Below, piece after piece: positions 1 through 6,502 of a DNA stretch of 14,549 nt. The DNA is taken from contig CAKZUM010000184.1 in NCBI GenBank assembly GCA_937921525.1, forward strand, positions 1 to 14,549. Reading direction: 5' to 3'. Under the pieces are notes generated by a model. The model was given only the letters and a program-made list of their open reading frames with translations. It was not told the origin of the DNA and ran no database searches. Source of the DNA: an uncultured Saprospiraceae bacterium (lineage in GTDB: Bacteria > Bacteroidota > Bacteroidia > Chitinophagales > Saprospiraceae). Position numbers and translations under genes: made by a program. Numbering within the stretch: position 1 is the first letter of the stretch; every line of letters starts with the position of its first letter.

Positions 1-54
1 GGGAAGCTAGCTGAAATAAATTTATAGTCAACTTCCAACTTTAAATTCAAAGTG

Positions 55-1050
55 ATGCCAAGAATACTACTCATCTCCTTATTGTTTCTTAGCTTATGGC
101 AAATAGACCTAAAAGCCCAAGATCCAGTATTTTCTCAATTCTATGCAGCACCACTTCAATTAAATCCTGCATTTGCGGGCAACACCTATGCTCCATTTGT
201 AACGGTCAATTATCGAAGTCAATGGTCTGGTTTTGCAGATTTCAGTACTTATAATACCTATGCGGTATCTTTTAGTCAGTTCATAGAAGGTATGAATAGT
301 GGCATTGGCTTAATGGTAGAAGCAGACGATGCAGGTAATGGCATTTATCAAACAACTAGAGTCGGTGGTTTTTATAGCTATAAGATACAGATTAATAAAG
401 ACCTTAATTTAAAATTTGGATTAGAAGGCACCCTCGTACAAAGTAGGTTAGACTGGAATCAACTAGTATTTGGTGACCAGATCAATGTTACTGGAGCCAT
501 TGATGCTGCCTCCGCAGAACAGCAACCAGAAAATTTAAATGTTAGCTACGGAGATATATCAACAGGCTTATTAGTTTATAATCCTTATTTCTACGGAGGT
601 ATCGCTATCAAGCATATAAATCGCCCAGATGAGAGTATTTTGGGAATCAATAGTAACACTAGTGGCGGTTTACCCGTTCGTCTTTCTATCCATGGTGGAA
701 CACAAATTGATTTGGGTGGCAATAAACGAGGTCGAAGCACGTTTATATCTCCGAATCTAATGTATGTCAAACAGGGCGATTTTTCCCAAGTGAATGCAGG
801 AGCTTATTTAAGCTTTGGTTCATTTTTTGCAGGAGGATGGTTTAGATACAGCTCCTCCAACCCCGACGCAGCTATTGGGCTCGTTGGCTTTCAAAAAAAC
901 GCATTCAAGTTTGGTTATAGTTATGATTTTACCATTTCTGGTTTAACTGGCACATCTGGCGGTACTCATGAATTTTCTATGGTACTCAATTTTGATGCGA
1001 ATCGGACTAGAAAAGTAGATTATAACGACTGCTTTGAAATATTTAGGTAG
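55..1050 (+). CDS. porP: PorP/SprF family type IX secretion membrane protein
   Basis: This is an outer-membrane-associated beta-rich protein of the PorP/SprF family, used by the T9SS and gliding machinery of Bacteroidota. ATG 55 gives 331 residues; a GTG at 52 is in frame directly before it, and I prefer the ATG. Residues 1-21 form a signal peptide (hydrophobic LLISLLFLSLW, likely cut in LKA-Q). The mature N-terminus QDPVFSQFYAAPLQLNPAFAG is the family hallmark. Alternating aromatic/hydrophobic strands and the C-terminal stretch FKFGYSYDFTISGL before HEFSMVLNF fit a small outer-membrane barrel. Length is typical. The next gene on the same strand is gldJ, which supports a T9SS role. Many genomes carry several SprF paralogs paired with adhesins, so whether this is the core PorP or a paralog cannot be told here; the symbol is tentative. 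Confidence 0.9.
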   Translation: MPRILLISLLFLSLWQIDLKAQDPVFSQFYAAPLQLNPAFAGNTYAPFVTVNYRSQWSGFADFSTYNTYAVSFSQFIEGMNSGIGLMVEADDAGNGIYQTTRVGGFYSYKIQINKDLNLKFGLEGTLVQSRLDWNQLVFGDQINVTGAIDAASAEQQPENLNVSYGDISTGLLVYNPYFYGGIAIKHINRPDESILGINSNTSGGLPVRLSIHGGTQIDLGGNKRGRSTFISPNLMYVKQGDFSQVNAGAYLSFGSFFAGGWFRYSSSNPDAAIGLVGFQKNAFKFGYSYDFTISGLTGTSGGTHEFSMVLNFDANRTRKVDYNDCFEIFR

Positions 1051-1056
1051 ATAAGT

Positions 1057-1107
1057 AAATTTACTGCTCAACAAACTTCAAAATAACGTACTAAAAGCAG
1101 TAATTTT
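1057..1107 (+). terminator. weak terminator-like hairpin after porP/sprF
   Basis: Arms 1057-1068 and 1096-1107 pair at 11 of 12 positions (core TTACTGCT/AGCAGTAA) around a 27-nt loop, and the right arm ends in TTTT. It lies directly downstream of the stop codon at 1050. The long loop and short T tract make it a weak candidate. Confidence 0.3.
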
Positions 1108-1173
1108 GTCGTTCGTTTTTGACAGATATTTTTCAAAGAGGAAATGTGCACTTTTATAGTAGCATTTTATCCA

Positions 1174-1181
1174 TACATTTG
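1174..1181 (+). promoter_or_regulatory. candidate Bacteroidota -7 box for gldJ
   Basis: TACATTTG at 1174-1181 matches the Bacteroidota housekeeping -7 consensus TAnnTTTG exactly. I do not see a good TTG -33 element at the usual distance. If used, transcription would start near 1187 and give gldJ a leader of about 135-140 nt. That leader contains the hairpin CTACTC-TGAA-GAGTAG at 1185-1200. Confidence 0.45.
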
Positions 1182-1325
1182 CGACTACTCTGAAGAGTAG
1201 GGAAGCGAGAACAGAGAATAGATACAGGTCCCGTTTAGAATGATTAAATAAATTATTTACAAACGAAATTCGTCTCTACTCTCTATTCTAACTTACAGTT
1301 AAATAAATACATTAATAATCATATT

Positions 1326-2828
1326 ATGAATAGGCTGCTTCAATTGAGCTTTGCGCTTTTTGTCGGAATGGCATTAATTAGTTCTTGCGGAAAGAAAGAA
1401 AAATCTTCCACTACCGGTTGGAATTATAATGACCAAAAATGGGGAGGTTTTGAGAAATTAGATTACGAAGGCCAAGTAACGGGTCCGAATTTAGTTTTAA
1501 TCCAAGGTGGTACCTTCACGATGGGTAACACCGAACAAGATGTAACTTTTGAATGGAATAATGTTCCTAGAAGAATTACAGTCAATTCTTTCTACATGGA
1601 TGAAACCGAAGTAAGAAACATTGACTATCGGGAATATTTATATTGGTTAGATAGAGTATACGGCGAATCTTATCCAGAGGTAGCTGTGCAAGCAGCTCCA
1701 GATGAGTTGGTATGGCGAGATGAATTGTCTTACAATGAGCCGATGGTAGAAAATTACTTCCGTCACCCATCTTATGATGAGTATCCAGTAGTGGGTGTCA
1801 ATTGGACACAAGCCAATGAATATGCTTATTGGAGAACGAATCGGGTCAATGAAATGATTTTGATAGAGAAAGGTATTCTAAATCAAAACTCAGAGCAACA
1901 AGATGAAGACAACTTCGATACAGGTTCGTATTTAGCGGGTCAGTATGAAGGAGATGTTAGAAAGAATAAAAAAGATTTAAGAACGGGTGAAGAGCGTGCC
2001 GTCAGATATGAGGATGGTATTATGCTTCCTTCCTACCGTTTGCCTACTGAGGCAGAATGGGAGTATGCAGCATTGGCACTTCAAGGAAATATGGCATCTG
2101 AAAAGGATGAGCGAATCACAGATAAGAGAATCTATCCTTGGGATGGTAACACGGTTAGATACCAAAAGAGAGATAAGTATCAAGGTGAAATTTTAGCGAA
2201 CTTCAAAAGAAGTGGTGGTGATTATATGGGTATGGCTGGTAATCTAAATGATGAAGCAGCAACACCTGCTCCAGTTGGCAATTACTTACCGAATGATTTC
2301 GGTCTATATAACATGGCTGGTAATGTGAGTGAGTGGTGTTTGGATGTATATCGTCCAATGACTTCTTTAGATCTTAGAGATTCTGATAATCACGACTTAA
2401 ATCCATATAGAGGTAATAAGTTTGAAGTATTAGAATTAGATGAAGATGGCGCAGCTGTTCCTAAAGATAGTTTAGGTCGATTAAAATACAGAGATCAAAC
2501 GGATGATGAGGTAGCGAACAGAGATAACTATAAGAAAGGTAGTATGTATGATTACTTAGATGGTGATAAAGAATCTGAAGTATCTTACGAGTATGGCAAA
2601 ACGACCTTAATCAGTGATAAAGCTAGAGTCATCAAAGGTGGTTCTTGGGCAGATAGAGCTTACTGGTTAGCGCCTGGTGCAAGAAGATATATGGAAGAAG
2701 ATAAATCTTCCAGAACAATTGGTTTCCGTTGTGCGATGATCCGTAATGGTGGCCCGACAGGAAATGAAGATACGGCTGGTAAGAAGTTCAAAACGAAAAA
2801 GAAAAAGCAGAAGCGTAGATTTAAATAA
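1326..2828 (+). CDS. gldJ: Gliding motility lipoprotein GldJ
   Basis: GldJ is an outer-membrane lipoprotein needed for gliding and T9SS function in Bacteroidota; it is a paralog of GldK and is needed for GldK stability in the flavobacterial model. The 500-residue product starts with a lipoprotein signal whose lipobox is ISSC (Cys21). It then has TGWNYND and a formylglycine-generating-enzyme/SUMF1-like fold from about residue 55 to 475. Diagnostic stretches are GGTFTMGN, SFYMDETEV, YPVVGVNWTQA, PSYRLPTEAEWEYAA, NDFGLYNMAGNVSEW, VIKGGSWADRAYWL and IGFRCAM. The tail (about 480-500) is strongly basic (KKFKTKKKKQKRRFK). The fold is kept without evidence of enzyme activity. It has its own candidate promoter and long leader, and ends at a strong terminator, so it is probably transcribed alone or with the gene before it. 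Confidence 0.96.
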   Translation: MNRLLQLSFALFVGMALISSCGKKEKSSTTGWNYNDQKWGGFEKLDYEGQVTGPNLVLIQGGTFTMGNTEQDVTFEWNNVPRRITVNSFYMDETEVRNIDYREYLYWLDRVYGESYPEVAVQAAPDELVWRDELSYNEPMVENYFRHPSYDEYPVVGVNWTQANEYAYWRTNRVNEMILIEKGILNQNSEQQDEDNFDTGSYLAGQYEGDVRKNKKDLRTGEERAVRYEDGIMLPSYRLPTEAEWEYAALALQGNMASEKDERITDKRIYPWDGNTVRYQKRDKYQGEILANFKRSGGDYMGMAGNLNDEAATPAPVGNYLPNDFGLYNMAGNVSEWCLDVYRPMTSLDLRDSDNHDLNPYRGNKFEVLELDEDGAAVPKDSLGRLKYRDQTDDEVANRDNYKKGSMYDYLDGDKESEVSYEYGKTTLISDKARVIKGGSWADRAYWLAPGARRYMEEDKSSRTIGFRCAMIRNGGPTGNEDTAGKKFKTKKKKQKRRFK

Positions 2829-2850
2829 TTACGTTTCGGTAATTTTTTTC

Positions 2851-2890
2851 AAAAAGCTCTAATAGAAGATAACTTCTATTGGAGCTTTTT
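2851..2890 (+). terminator. strong rho-independent terminator of gldJ
   Basis: Arms 2851-2868 and 2873-2890 form an 18-bp stem with one G-U pair and a 4-nt ATAA loop; the right arm ends in a run of six T. A small hairpin directly after the stop codon (AATTAC/GTAATT, 2827-2844, followed by T5) may add a first, weaker stop signal. The A/T-flanked stem could also work from the minus strand. Confidence 0.9.
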
Positions 2891-2901
2891 TATTTAGTAT
2901 T

Positions 2902-2934
2902 AGACTTGGTAAGTTTTTAAAACTTACCAAGTCT
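2902..2934. repeat. 33-nt near-perfect palindrome
   Basis: AGACTTGGTAAGTTTT (2902-2917), one T, then its exact reverse complement (2919-2934). It stands 12 nt beyond the gldJ terminator and has no T tract of its own. It resembles the hairpin at 9135-9161, which also begins AGACTTG and ends CAAGTCT. It may be a REP-like intergenic repeat or an operator; the sequence alone does not decide. Confidence 0.7.
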
Positions 2935-2946
2935 CTATAAATGTAG

Positions 2947-2966
2947 ATTCTTAAACAACTTCAATA
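2947..2966 (-). repeat. dispersed repeat, GAAGTTGTTTAA family
   Basis: ATTCTTAAACAACTTCAATA is identical over 20 nt to 8436-8455. Its reverse complement carries the core GAAGTTGTTTAA that also occurs at 6549-6560 and 8347-8358. Shortly downstream, TAAACCACAAAAG (2982-2994) recurs exactly at 8582-8594, so two short repeats keep the same order in both gaps. Confidence 0.7.
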
Positions 2967-3031
2967 CTAGAGATTTTAATTTAAACCACAAAAGAACACA
3001 AAAGTTAGATATTCAAAACGTCTTATTTCTT

Positions 3032-3091
3032 TTGTTAGGCAAACGAAAAGTCAAAATTTCAATATATAATTCATTTAAAAATATTCGGGTC
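3032..3091 (+). repeat. 60-nt dispersed repeat, copy 1
   Basis: This stretch aligns with 7602-7661 over 60 nt, sharing CGAAAAGTCAAAATT, TAATT and GGGTC blocks, with roughly three quarters of the positions identical and small indels. Both copies are intergenic and in the same orientation. No coding potential is evident. Copy 1 lies between the gldJ terminator and the DUF4783 terminator. Confidence 0.65.
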
Positions 3092-3112
3092 AAGTTTAAG
3101 AACAAGTTCAAA

Positions 3113-3150
3113 AAAAAGACGCAAAGTAAAAATATACTTTGCGTCTTTTT
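3113..3150 (-). terminator. terminator of the DUF4783 gene (bidirectional)
   Basis: Perfect 16-bp stem: 3113-3128 against 3135-3150, loop AAAATA, with A5/T5 at the base so that it can work in both directions. It lies 35 nt past the stop codon of the minus-strand DUF4783 gene, and also shields that gene from plus-strand readthrough. Confidence 0.88.
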
Positions 3151-3184
3151 ATAATCAACGATATAGCCAAAAACCTACCACTCC

Positions 3185-3559
3185 TTACTCTGCATCAATT
3201 CGTAATTCTTGAACGACTTGTCGATCTCCTTTAGACTCTAGAAATACATATACTCTAAAAGATTGATCTACTGTTACCAAATTACCGATACAGTATTCAG
3301 CATTTTTTCCTTTAGAAGTTCCTTTATGAACTTGCTCAAAAGATAGTACTTCATGCTTTTTGAAAAAGGACGCTAATTTTTGTCGGGCTACAGCTTTTTC
3401 AAATACGCCTTCTTCTTCTAAGATGGATATTTCTACCTGCTCTTCAAAAAACGCAGCGATAGCACTAGCATCTCCTCCCTCCAAACCTTTAGTAATTAAG
3501 TCCAGATTTGGAAGCGAAAAAGCCATCATACTAAGACCTAAAACGAATAACGTTTTCAT
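3185..3559 (-). CDS. DUF4783 family exported protein
   Basis: Small 124-residue protein with an N-terminal signal-like segment (MKTLFVLGLSMMAFSLP). It resembles the DUF4783 family, short NTF2-like proteins found widely in Bacteroidota with no established function. Features that match the family are the GLEGGDASAIAAFFEEQVEISI start of the fold, the ARQKLASFFKKH helix, HKGTSKGKNAEYCIGNLVT and the closing strands FRVYVFLES and VVQELRI. An NTF2-like cone would offer a pocket, but no catalytic residues can be named. The gene stands alone between two terminator regions. A minus-strand TATTTTTG box sits about 45 nt upstream within an inverted repeat. The family assignment is from pattern recognition. 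Confidence 0.8.
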   Translation of the reverse strand: MKTLFVLGLSMMAFSLPNLDLITKGLEGGDASAIAAFFEEQVEISILEEEGVFEKAVARQKLASFFKKHEVLSFEQVHKGTSKGKNAEYCIGNLVTVDQSFRVYVFLESKGDRQVVQELRIDAE

Positions 3560-3571
3560 AATTATTATTTG

Positions 3572-3679
3572 GTTCTTTGATAAATCCAGTGAAAACGATC
3601 AAACAAAAATAAAAACCAATACTTCCGTTGGTCGCTTTTAGTTTTTCTTTTTATTTGAACACTAAATTTATCAAAGAAC
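3572..3679. repeat. 108-nt segment bounded by inverted repeats
   Basis: GTTCTTTGATAAAT (3572-3585) is the exact reverse complement of 3666-3679. The similarity continues inward: AGTG, then TCAAAnAAAAAnAAAAAC in both arms, so each arm is about 40 nt with one 6-nt length difference. The centre near 3619-3641 is unpaired. It covers the 5' flank of the DUF4783 gene. It may be a small non-autonomous element or a regulatory fold; no flanking target duplication is clear. Confidence 0.55.
3604..3611 (-). promoter_or_regulatory. candidate -7 box for the DUF4783 gene
   Basis: The minus strand reads TATTTTTG, an exact TAnnTTTG match, about 45 nt upstream of the start codon at 3559. No convincing -33 element is visible. 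The box lies inside the left arm of the inverted repeat 3572-3679. Confidence 0.35.
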
Positions 3680-3796
3680 GTATTATTTTAATTCTCTCCA
3701 AAAACGATACTTAGTCTAGCCTTAGTATCTATTTCACACCTAAAATTGTAGATTTTAAGATAATAATAAGATTTAGACTTTGCAAAAAATAAATAA

Positions 3797-3853
3797 GGCG
3801 GCTCGCTTTGCGATCCGCCAAAATAGTGGGCTTGGCGGCAAAGCCGCCAAGCC
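3797..3853 (-). terminator. double GC-rich hairpin downstream of htpG
   Basis: Two hairpins stand in tandem just past the htpG stop codon. 3829-3839/3843-3853 is a perfect 11-bp stem around GGCTTGGCGGC with an AAA loop. 3797-3806/3810-3819 is a 10-bp stem with one mismatch and a TTT loop. On the minus strand the second is followed by a T-rich stretch, so it can end htpG transcription. The GC content is far above the surroundings, and the shared GGCGG arms suggest a REP-type palindromic repeat recruited as a terminator. Confidence 0.65.
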
Positions 3854-3870
3854 TGCTAGATATGATTAGC

Positions 3871-5748
3871 TTACTTGATAAAAGTCAAACTTTTATTAAT
3901 AAAGCTCGTCAAATCTGCTCCTTTTAGCATATTTTGATTTAATAAAGCCAAATCGTATAAATATTTTGCTAAATCTTGCTGCTCTTCTTCTTTTCCATTT
4001 AAGATCTTATCAGCGACCAATGGATGGTTCGTATTCACAACAACATTATAGGTATCTGGGAAATTAGCCATTCCCCCCATACCTTGCATCGCCTGCATTT
4101 CCTTCATTCTACGCATGAATTCCGGCTTTGTGATAATGATAGGTTGGTCATCAGGTGATAAAGCTTTCGTCTCTACATTGCCACCCTTTTCTCCAACAAC
4201 TGTTTTGAAAACCGTTTTAACACTCTCCTCTTCTTTTTCACTCAACACAGATGCAGTTACTTCATCCTTTTGTACTAAATTATCTACCGTATCAGAATCA
4301 ACTCTGATGAATGTTAACTCCTGGCCTTTACTCTCTAGACTTTGCATGAAGTGATTATCCAAGACTGTACCTAGGTCAAGCACATCATAACCTCGATTTT
4401 TAGCCGACTGGATAAAACTATCATGTTCATCAGGGGCATTCGTGTATAAGCAAACTACCTTGTTATGCTTATCTGTTTGATTGTCCTTTATCTTAGTTTT
4501 ATAATCTTCTATAGTAAAGTACTCGCCATCCACATTTTTCATTAATGTGATAGGTAAAGCTCTTTCATAGAATTTTTCATCAGAGATTAGACCATATTTG
4601 ACGAAGATACCAATATCATCCCACTTCTCTTCATAGCTCTTTCGATCTTCCTTGAACAATTCACCTAGCTTATCTGCTACTTTCTTCGTGATATAACCTG
4701 TGATTTTTTTCACATTTCTATCACTTTGCAAATAACTTCTAGAAACGTTTAATGGAATATCTGGCGAATCAATTACCCCATGTAATAAGGTTAAAAACTC
4801 AGGAACAATTTCTTTTACATCATCTGTAACATAAACCTGATTACTGTATAGTTGAATTTTGTTTTTCTGAACTTCTAAAGTATTACTCACTTTAGGAAAG
4901 TATAATACGCCAGTAAGATTAAATGGATAATCTATATTTAAGTGGATCCAAAAAAGCGGTGGTGCACTAAAAGGATATAGCTCATTATAAAAAGACTTAT
5001 AATCTTCATCTGTCAAATCCGCAGGAAGTTTTTTCCAAAGAGGGGCAACACTATTGATGATATTATCCACAAATACTTCCTCTTGTTCTGTTGCCTCTTC
5101 GCCTTCTTTAGGTTCTACATTCTTGCTATAATCTTGCTTTGTACCAAACTTAATAGGTACTGGTAAGAACTTGCAATATTTGGTAAGTAGTCCTTCTATT
5201 TTGGAATCTTCCAAGTATTCAAGGCTATCTTCGCTGATATGAAGAATCACTTCCGTTCCTCGCTCCGTCTTATCATTTTTATCTAATGTATATTCAGGAT
5301 CTCCAGTACAAGACCATGTCACAGCTTCTGTTCCTTCCACATAAGATTTTGTGACAACATCTACTTTGTCTGCTACCATGAAAGCAGAATAAAATCCTAA
5401 ACCGAAATGTCCAATAATACTACTCTCGTTCTTGTATTTTTCTAAAAAATCTTGGGCACTAGAAAAGGCTACTTGGTTCAAATATTTCATAACTTCTTCC
5501 TCACTCATTCCGATCCCTTTATCTTTGATCGTCAATGTTTTAGCCTCTTTATTTACAATTACTTCAATTGTAATATCGCCAATATCCCCCTTTACTTTGC
5601 CACTAGTAGCCAAGGTTTTTAATTTAGTAGTCGCATCAACAGCATTAGAAACCAACTCTCTTAAAAAGATTTCCTGATCTGAATAAAGAAATTGTTTGAT
5701 GATGGGAAAAATATTCTCCGCCTGTACTGATATATTACCTTTTTGCAT
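3871..5748 (-). CDS. htpG: Hsp90-family chaperone HtpG
   Basis: HtpG is the bacterial Hsp90, an ATP-driven cytosolic dimeric chaperone. The 625-residue length is normal. The N-terminal GHKL ATPase domain (about 1-210) shows the Bergerat-fold motifs: E31, N35 and D38 in RELVSNAVDA, D76 in DKGIGM, and the lid motif GHFGLGFYSAF (113-123). The middle domain has FWIHLNIDYPFNLTGVLYFP and the conserved NVSRSYLQSD segment with its arginine. The C-terminal dimerisation part includes a Met-rich patch (MRRMKEMQAMQGMGGM) and ends in NKSLTFIK. A short acidic insert (GEEATEQEEVF) lies between the first two domains. It appears monocistronic, with a GC-rich double hairpin behind it. A sigma-54-like promoter 47-62 nt upstream suggests stress or activator control. 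Confidence 0.98.
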   Translation of the reverse strand: MQKGNISVQAENIFPIIKQFLYSDQEIFLRELVSNAVDATTKLKTLATSGKVKGDIGDITIEVIVNKEAKTLTIKDKGIGMSEEEVMKYLNQVAFSSAQDFLEKYKNESSIIGHFGLGFYSAFMVADKVDVVTKSYVEGTEAVTWSCTGDPEYTLDKNDKTERGTEVILHISEDSLEYLEDSKIEGLLTKYCKFLPVPIKFGTKQDYSKNVEPKEGEEATEQEEVFVDNIINSVAPLWKKLPADLTDEDYKSFYNELYPFSAPPLFWIHLNIDYPFNLTGVLYFPKVSNTLEVQKNKIQLYSNQVYVTDDVKEIVPEFLTLLHGVIDSPDIPLNVSRSYLQSDRNVKKITGYITKKVADKLGELFKEDRKSYEEKWDDIGIFVKYGLISDEKFYERALPITLMKNVDGEYFTIEDYKTKIKDNQTDKHNKVVCLYTNAPDEHDSFIQSAKNRGYDVLDLGTVLDNHFMQSLESKGQELTFIRVDSDTVDNLVQKDEVTASVLSEKEEESVKTVFKTVVGEKGGNVETKALSPDDQPIIITKPEFMRRMKEMQAMQGMGGMANFPDTYNVVVNTNHPLVADKILNGKEEEQQDLAKYLYDLALLNQNMLKGADLTSFINKSLTFIK

Positions 5749-5794
5749 TGTATAAATTGTTTATTATCAAGTTTAAAGTATCTAGAGTAAGGTA

Positions 5795-5810
5795 GTCAAA
5801 TGATGTGCCA
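5795..5810 (-). promoter_or_regulatory. candidate sigma-54 (-24/-12) promoter of htpG
   Basis: The minus strand reads TGGCACATCATTTGAC. It matches the sigma-54 pattern TGGCAC-N5-TTG with the correct 10-nt gap between the -24 GG and the -12 G; only the final C of TTGC is A. The start would fall near 5783, giving a leader of about 35 nt. Farther upstream (plus-strand reading) CTGACAAAAT (5822-5831) and CTGTCAAAAT (5863-5872) form a direct repeat 41 nt apart, and ACAGG/CCTGT makes a dyad at 5852-5866. These could be sites for an enhancer-binding activator. No experimental support is visible. Confidence 0.5.
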
Positions 5811-5821
5811 TGCCACTTTTT

Positions 5822-5877
5822 CTGACAAAATGACTACATTCAAAAAATGAAACAGGGTAAACCTGTCAAAATTGGCA
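5822..5877. promoter_or_regulatory. direct repeats and dyad upstream of htpG
   Basis: CTG(A/T)CAAAAT occurs twice in the same orientation, 41 nt apart (about four helical turns), flanking the dyad ACAGG-N5-CCTGT. The spacing and position upstream of the -24/-12 element suit an NtrC-type activator binding region. The protein that would bind is not in the window. Confidence 0.35.
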
Positions 5878-5879
5878 TA

Positions 5880-6250
5880 AACAAACAAACGAACCTACTC
5901 TTTTAGGCAGTTATACTTGTCACTAAAACTACAAATTTTAAGAACGAGTAAATCTGAATTCGTGTAATATTGTAGTTGTAAATTACGCTAGGTATTGTTG
6001 TGTGATGGCATAAGCGGAAAGTAATTTATCATATTGATAAGATTGAATATTAAAGTAAGTCCAACCAAGACTTATTATACTTCTCTCAATATATTTTTTT
6101 AAAGTCATTAAGTTTTTTAGGAATTCTTACATTCTTAAATAATCTCTATACTTTAAAGTATTCTCCCCTTTCTAAAGATTAACCGATTCTATAAGATTTT
6201 TATCTGACATACCTATTAAGCAATGGTCATGTCTACATGATATATTAAGA
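5880..6250. other. AT-rich gap with no recognised gene
   Basis: No convincing reading frame, tRNA or terminator was found. Only short dyads appear (for example AAGTC/GACTT near 6057-6073). It separates the htpG control region from the tandem RNA candidates and may hold their promoter, but no good TAnnTTTG box is present; the closest is a TATATTAAG near 6241-6249. Confidence 0.5.
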
Positions 6251-6253
6251 CTA

Positions 6254-6327
6254 TCGCGGTCAGCAATGATCTCGAGAAGTGAGCGAGACCAGTTTCTTGG
6301 GGGGTAGAACTGGTCTCAATGCTCACT
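6254..6327 (+). ncRNA. candidate two-hairpin structured RNA, copy 1
   Basis: Hairpin 1 is GGTCA-GCAA-TGATC (6258-6271) with a GNRA-type GCAA tetraloop, extended by TCG/CGA (6254-6256, 6273-6275) past one mismatch. Hairpin 2 has an outer 7-bp stem AGTGAGC/GCTCACT (6278-6284, 6321-6327) and a perfect inner 10-bp stem 6285-6294/6308-6317. Its 13-nt loop carries six consecutive G (6299-6304). Copy 2 at 6429-6497 repeats the layout. The GCAA tetraloop and the terminator after copy 2 favour the plus strand. I do not recognise a known RNA family; it may be a small RNA or a tandem cis-element. Confidence 0.55.
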
Positions 6328-6428
6328 ATAAATCAATACCTTCTAATAATTTTTTATTTTAATTGCGATGTAAGGTTTTAGTGGTAAAAAATTATTTCCC
6401 TCTAACATTTTCTTCAAACCGGTAAGAG

Positions 6429-6497
6429 AAAGTCAGCAATGACTTTATTGTGGAGCAGACCAGTTTGTTGGGGGGTAAAATTGGTCTTGCTTCCACT
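6429..6497 (+). ncRNA. candidate two-hairpin structured RNA, copy 2
   Basis: Hairpin 1 is a perfect 7-bp AAAGTCA-GCAA-TGACTTT (6429-6446). Hairpin 2 has outer arms GTGGAGC/GCTTCCAC (6450-6456, 6489-6496, one bulge) and an inner stem AGACCAGTT/AATTGGTCT with a G-U pair. Its loop again contains TTGGGGGGTA. GTCAGCAATGA and the loop are conserved with copy 1 while stem bases change and still pair (G-C in copy 1 versus A-T in copy 2 in hairpin 1; G-U versus G-C elsewhere). That is the mark of selected RNA structure. A strong terminator follows 6 nt later, consistent with the 3' end of a transcript. Confidence 0.6.
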
Positions 6498-6502
6498 TTA
6501 AT

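Noticed and set aside
1..27. Possible 3' end of an upstream gene (frame 1 reads GKLAEINL then TAG at 25-27).
   Set aside because: Eight residues in AT-rich DNA are not enough to support a coding call; all three frames hit stops early.
3360..3641. 93-codon plus-strand frame opposite the DUF4783 gene.
   Set aside because: Antisense shadow of a better supported gene; low-complexity tail through the inverted repeat.
5871..5890. Second sigma-54 promoter on the plus strand starting at TTGGCATAAACAAAC.
   Set aside because: The -24 half looks good but no TTGC-like -12 element occurs at the required distance, and no plus-strand gene follows closely.
6254..6497. CRISPR-like or integron attC-like array.
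   Set aside because: Only two copies, spaced about 175 nt, with RNA-like covarying stems; no short regular repeats, no GTTRRRY sites, no cas or integrase gene.
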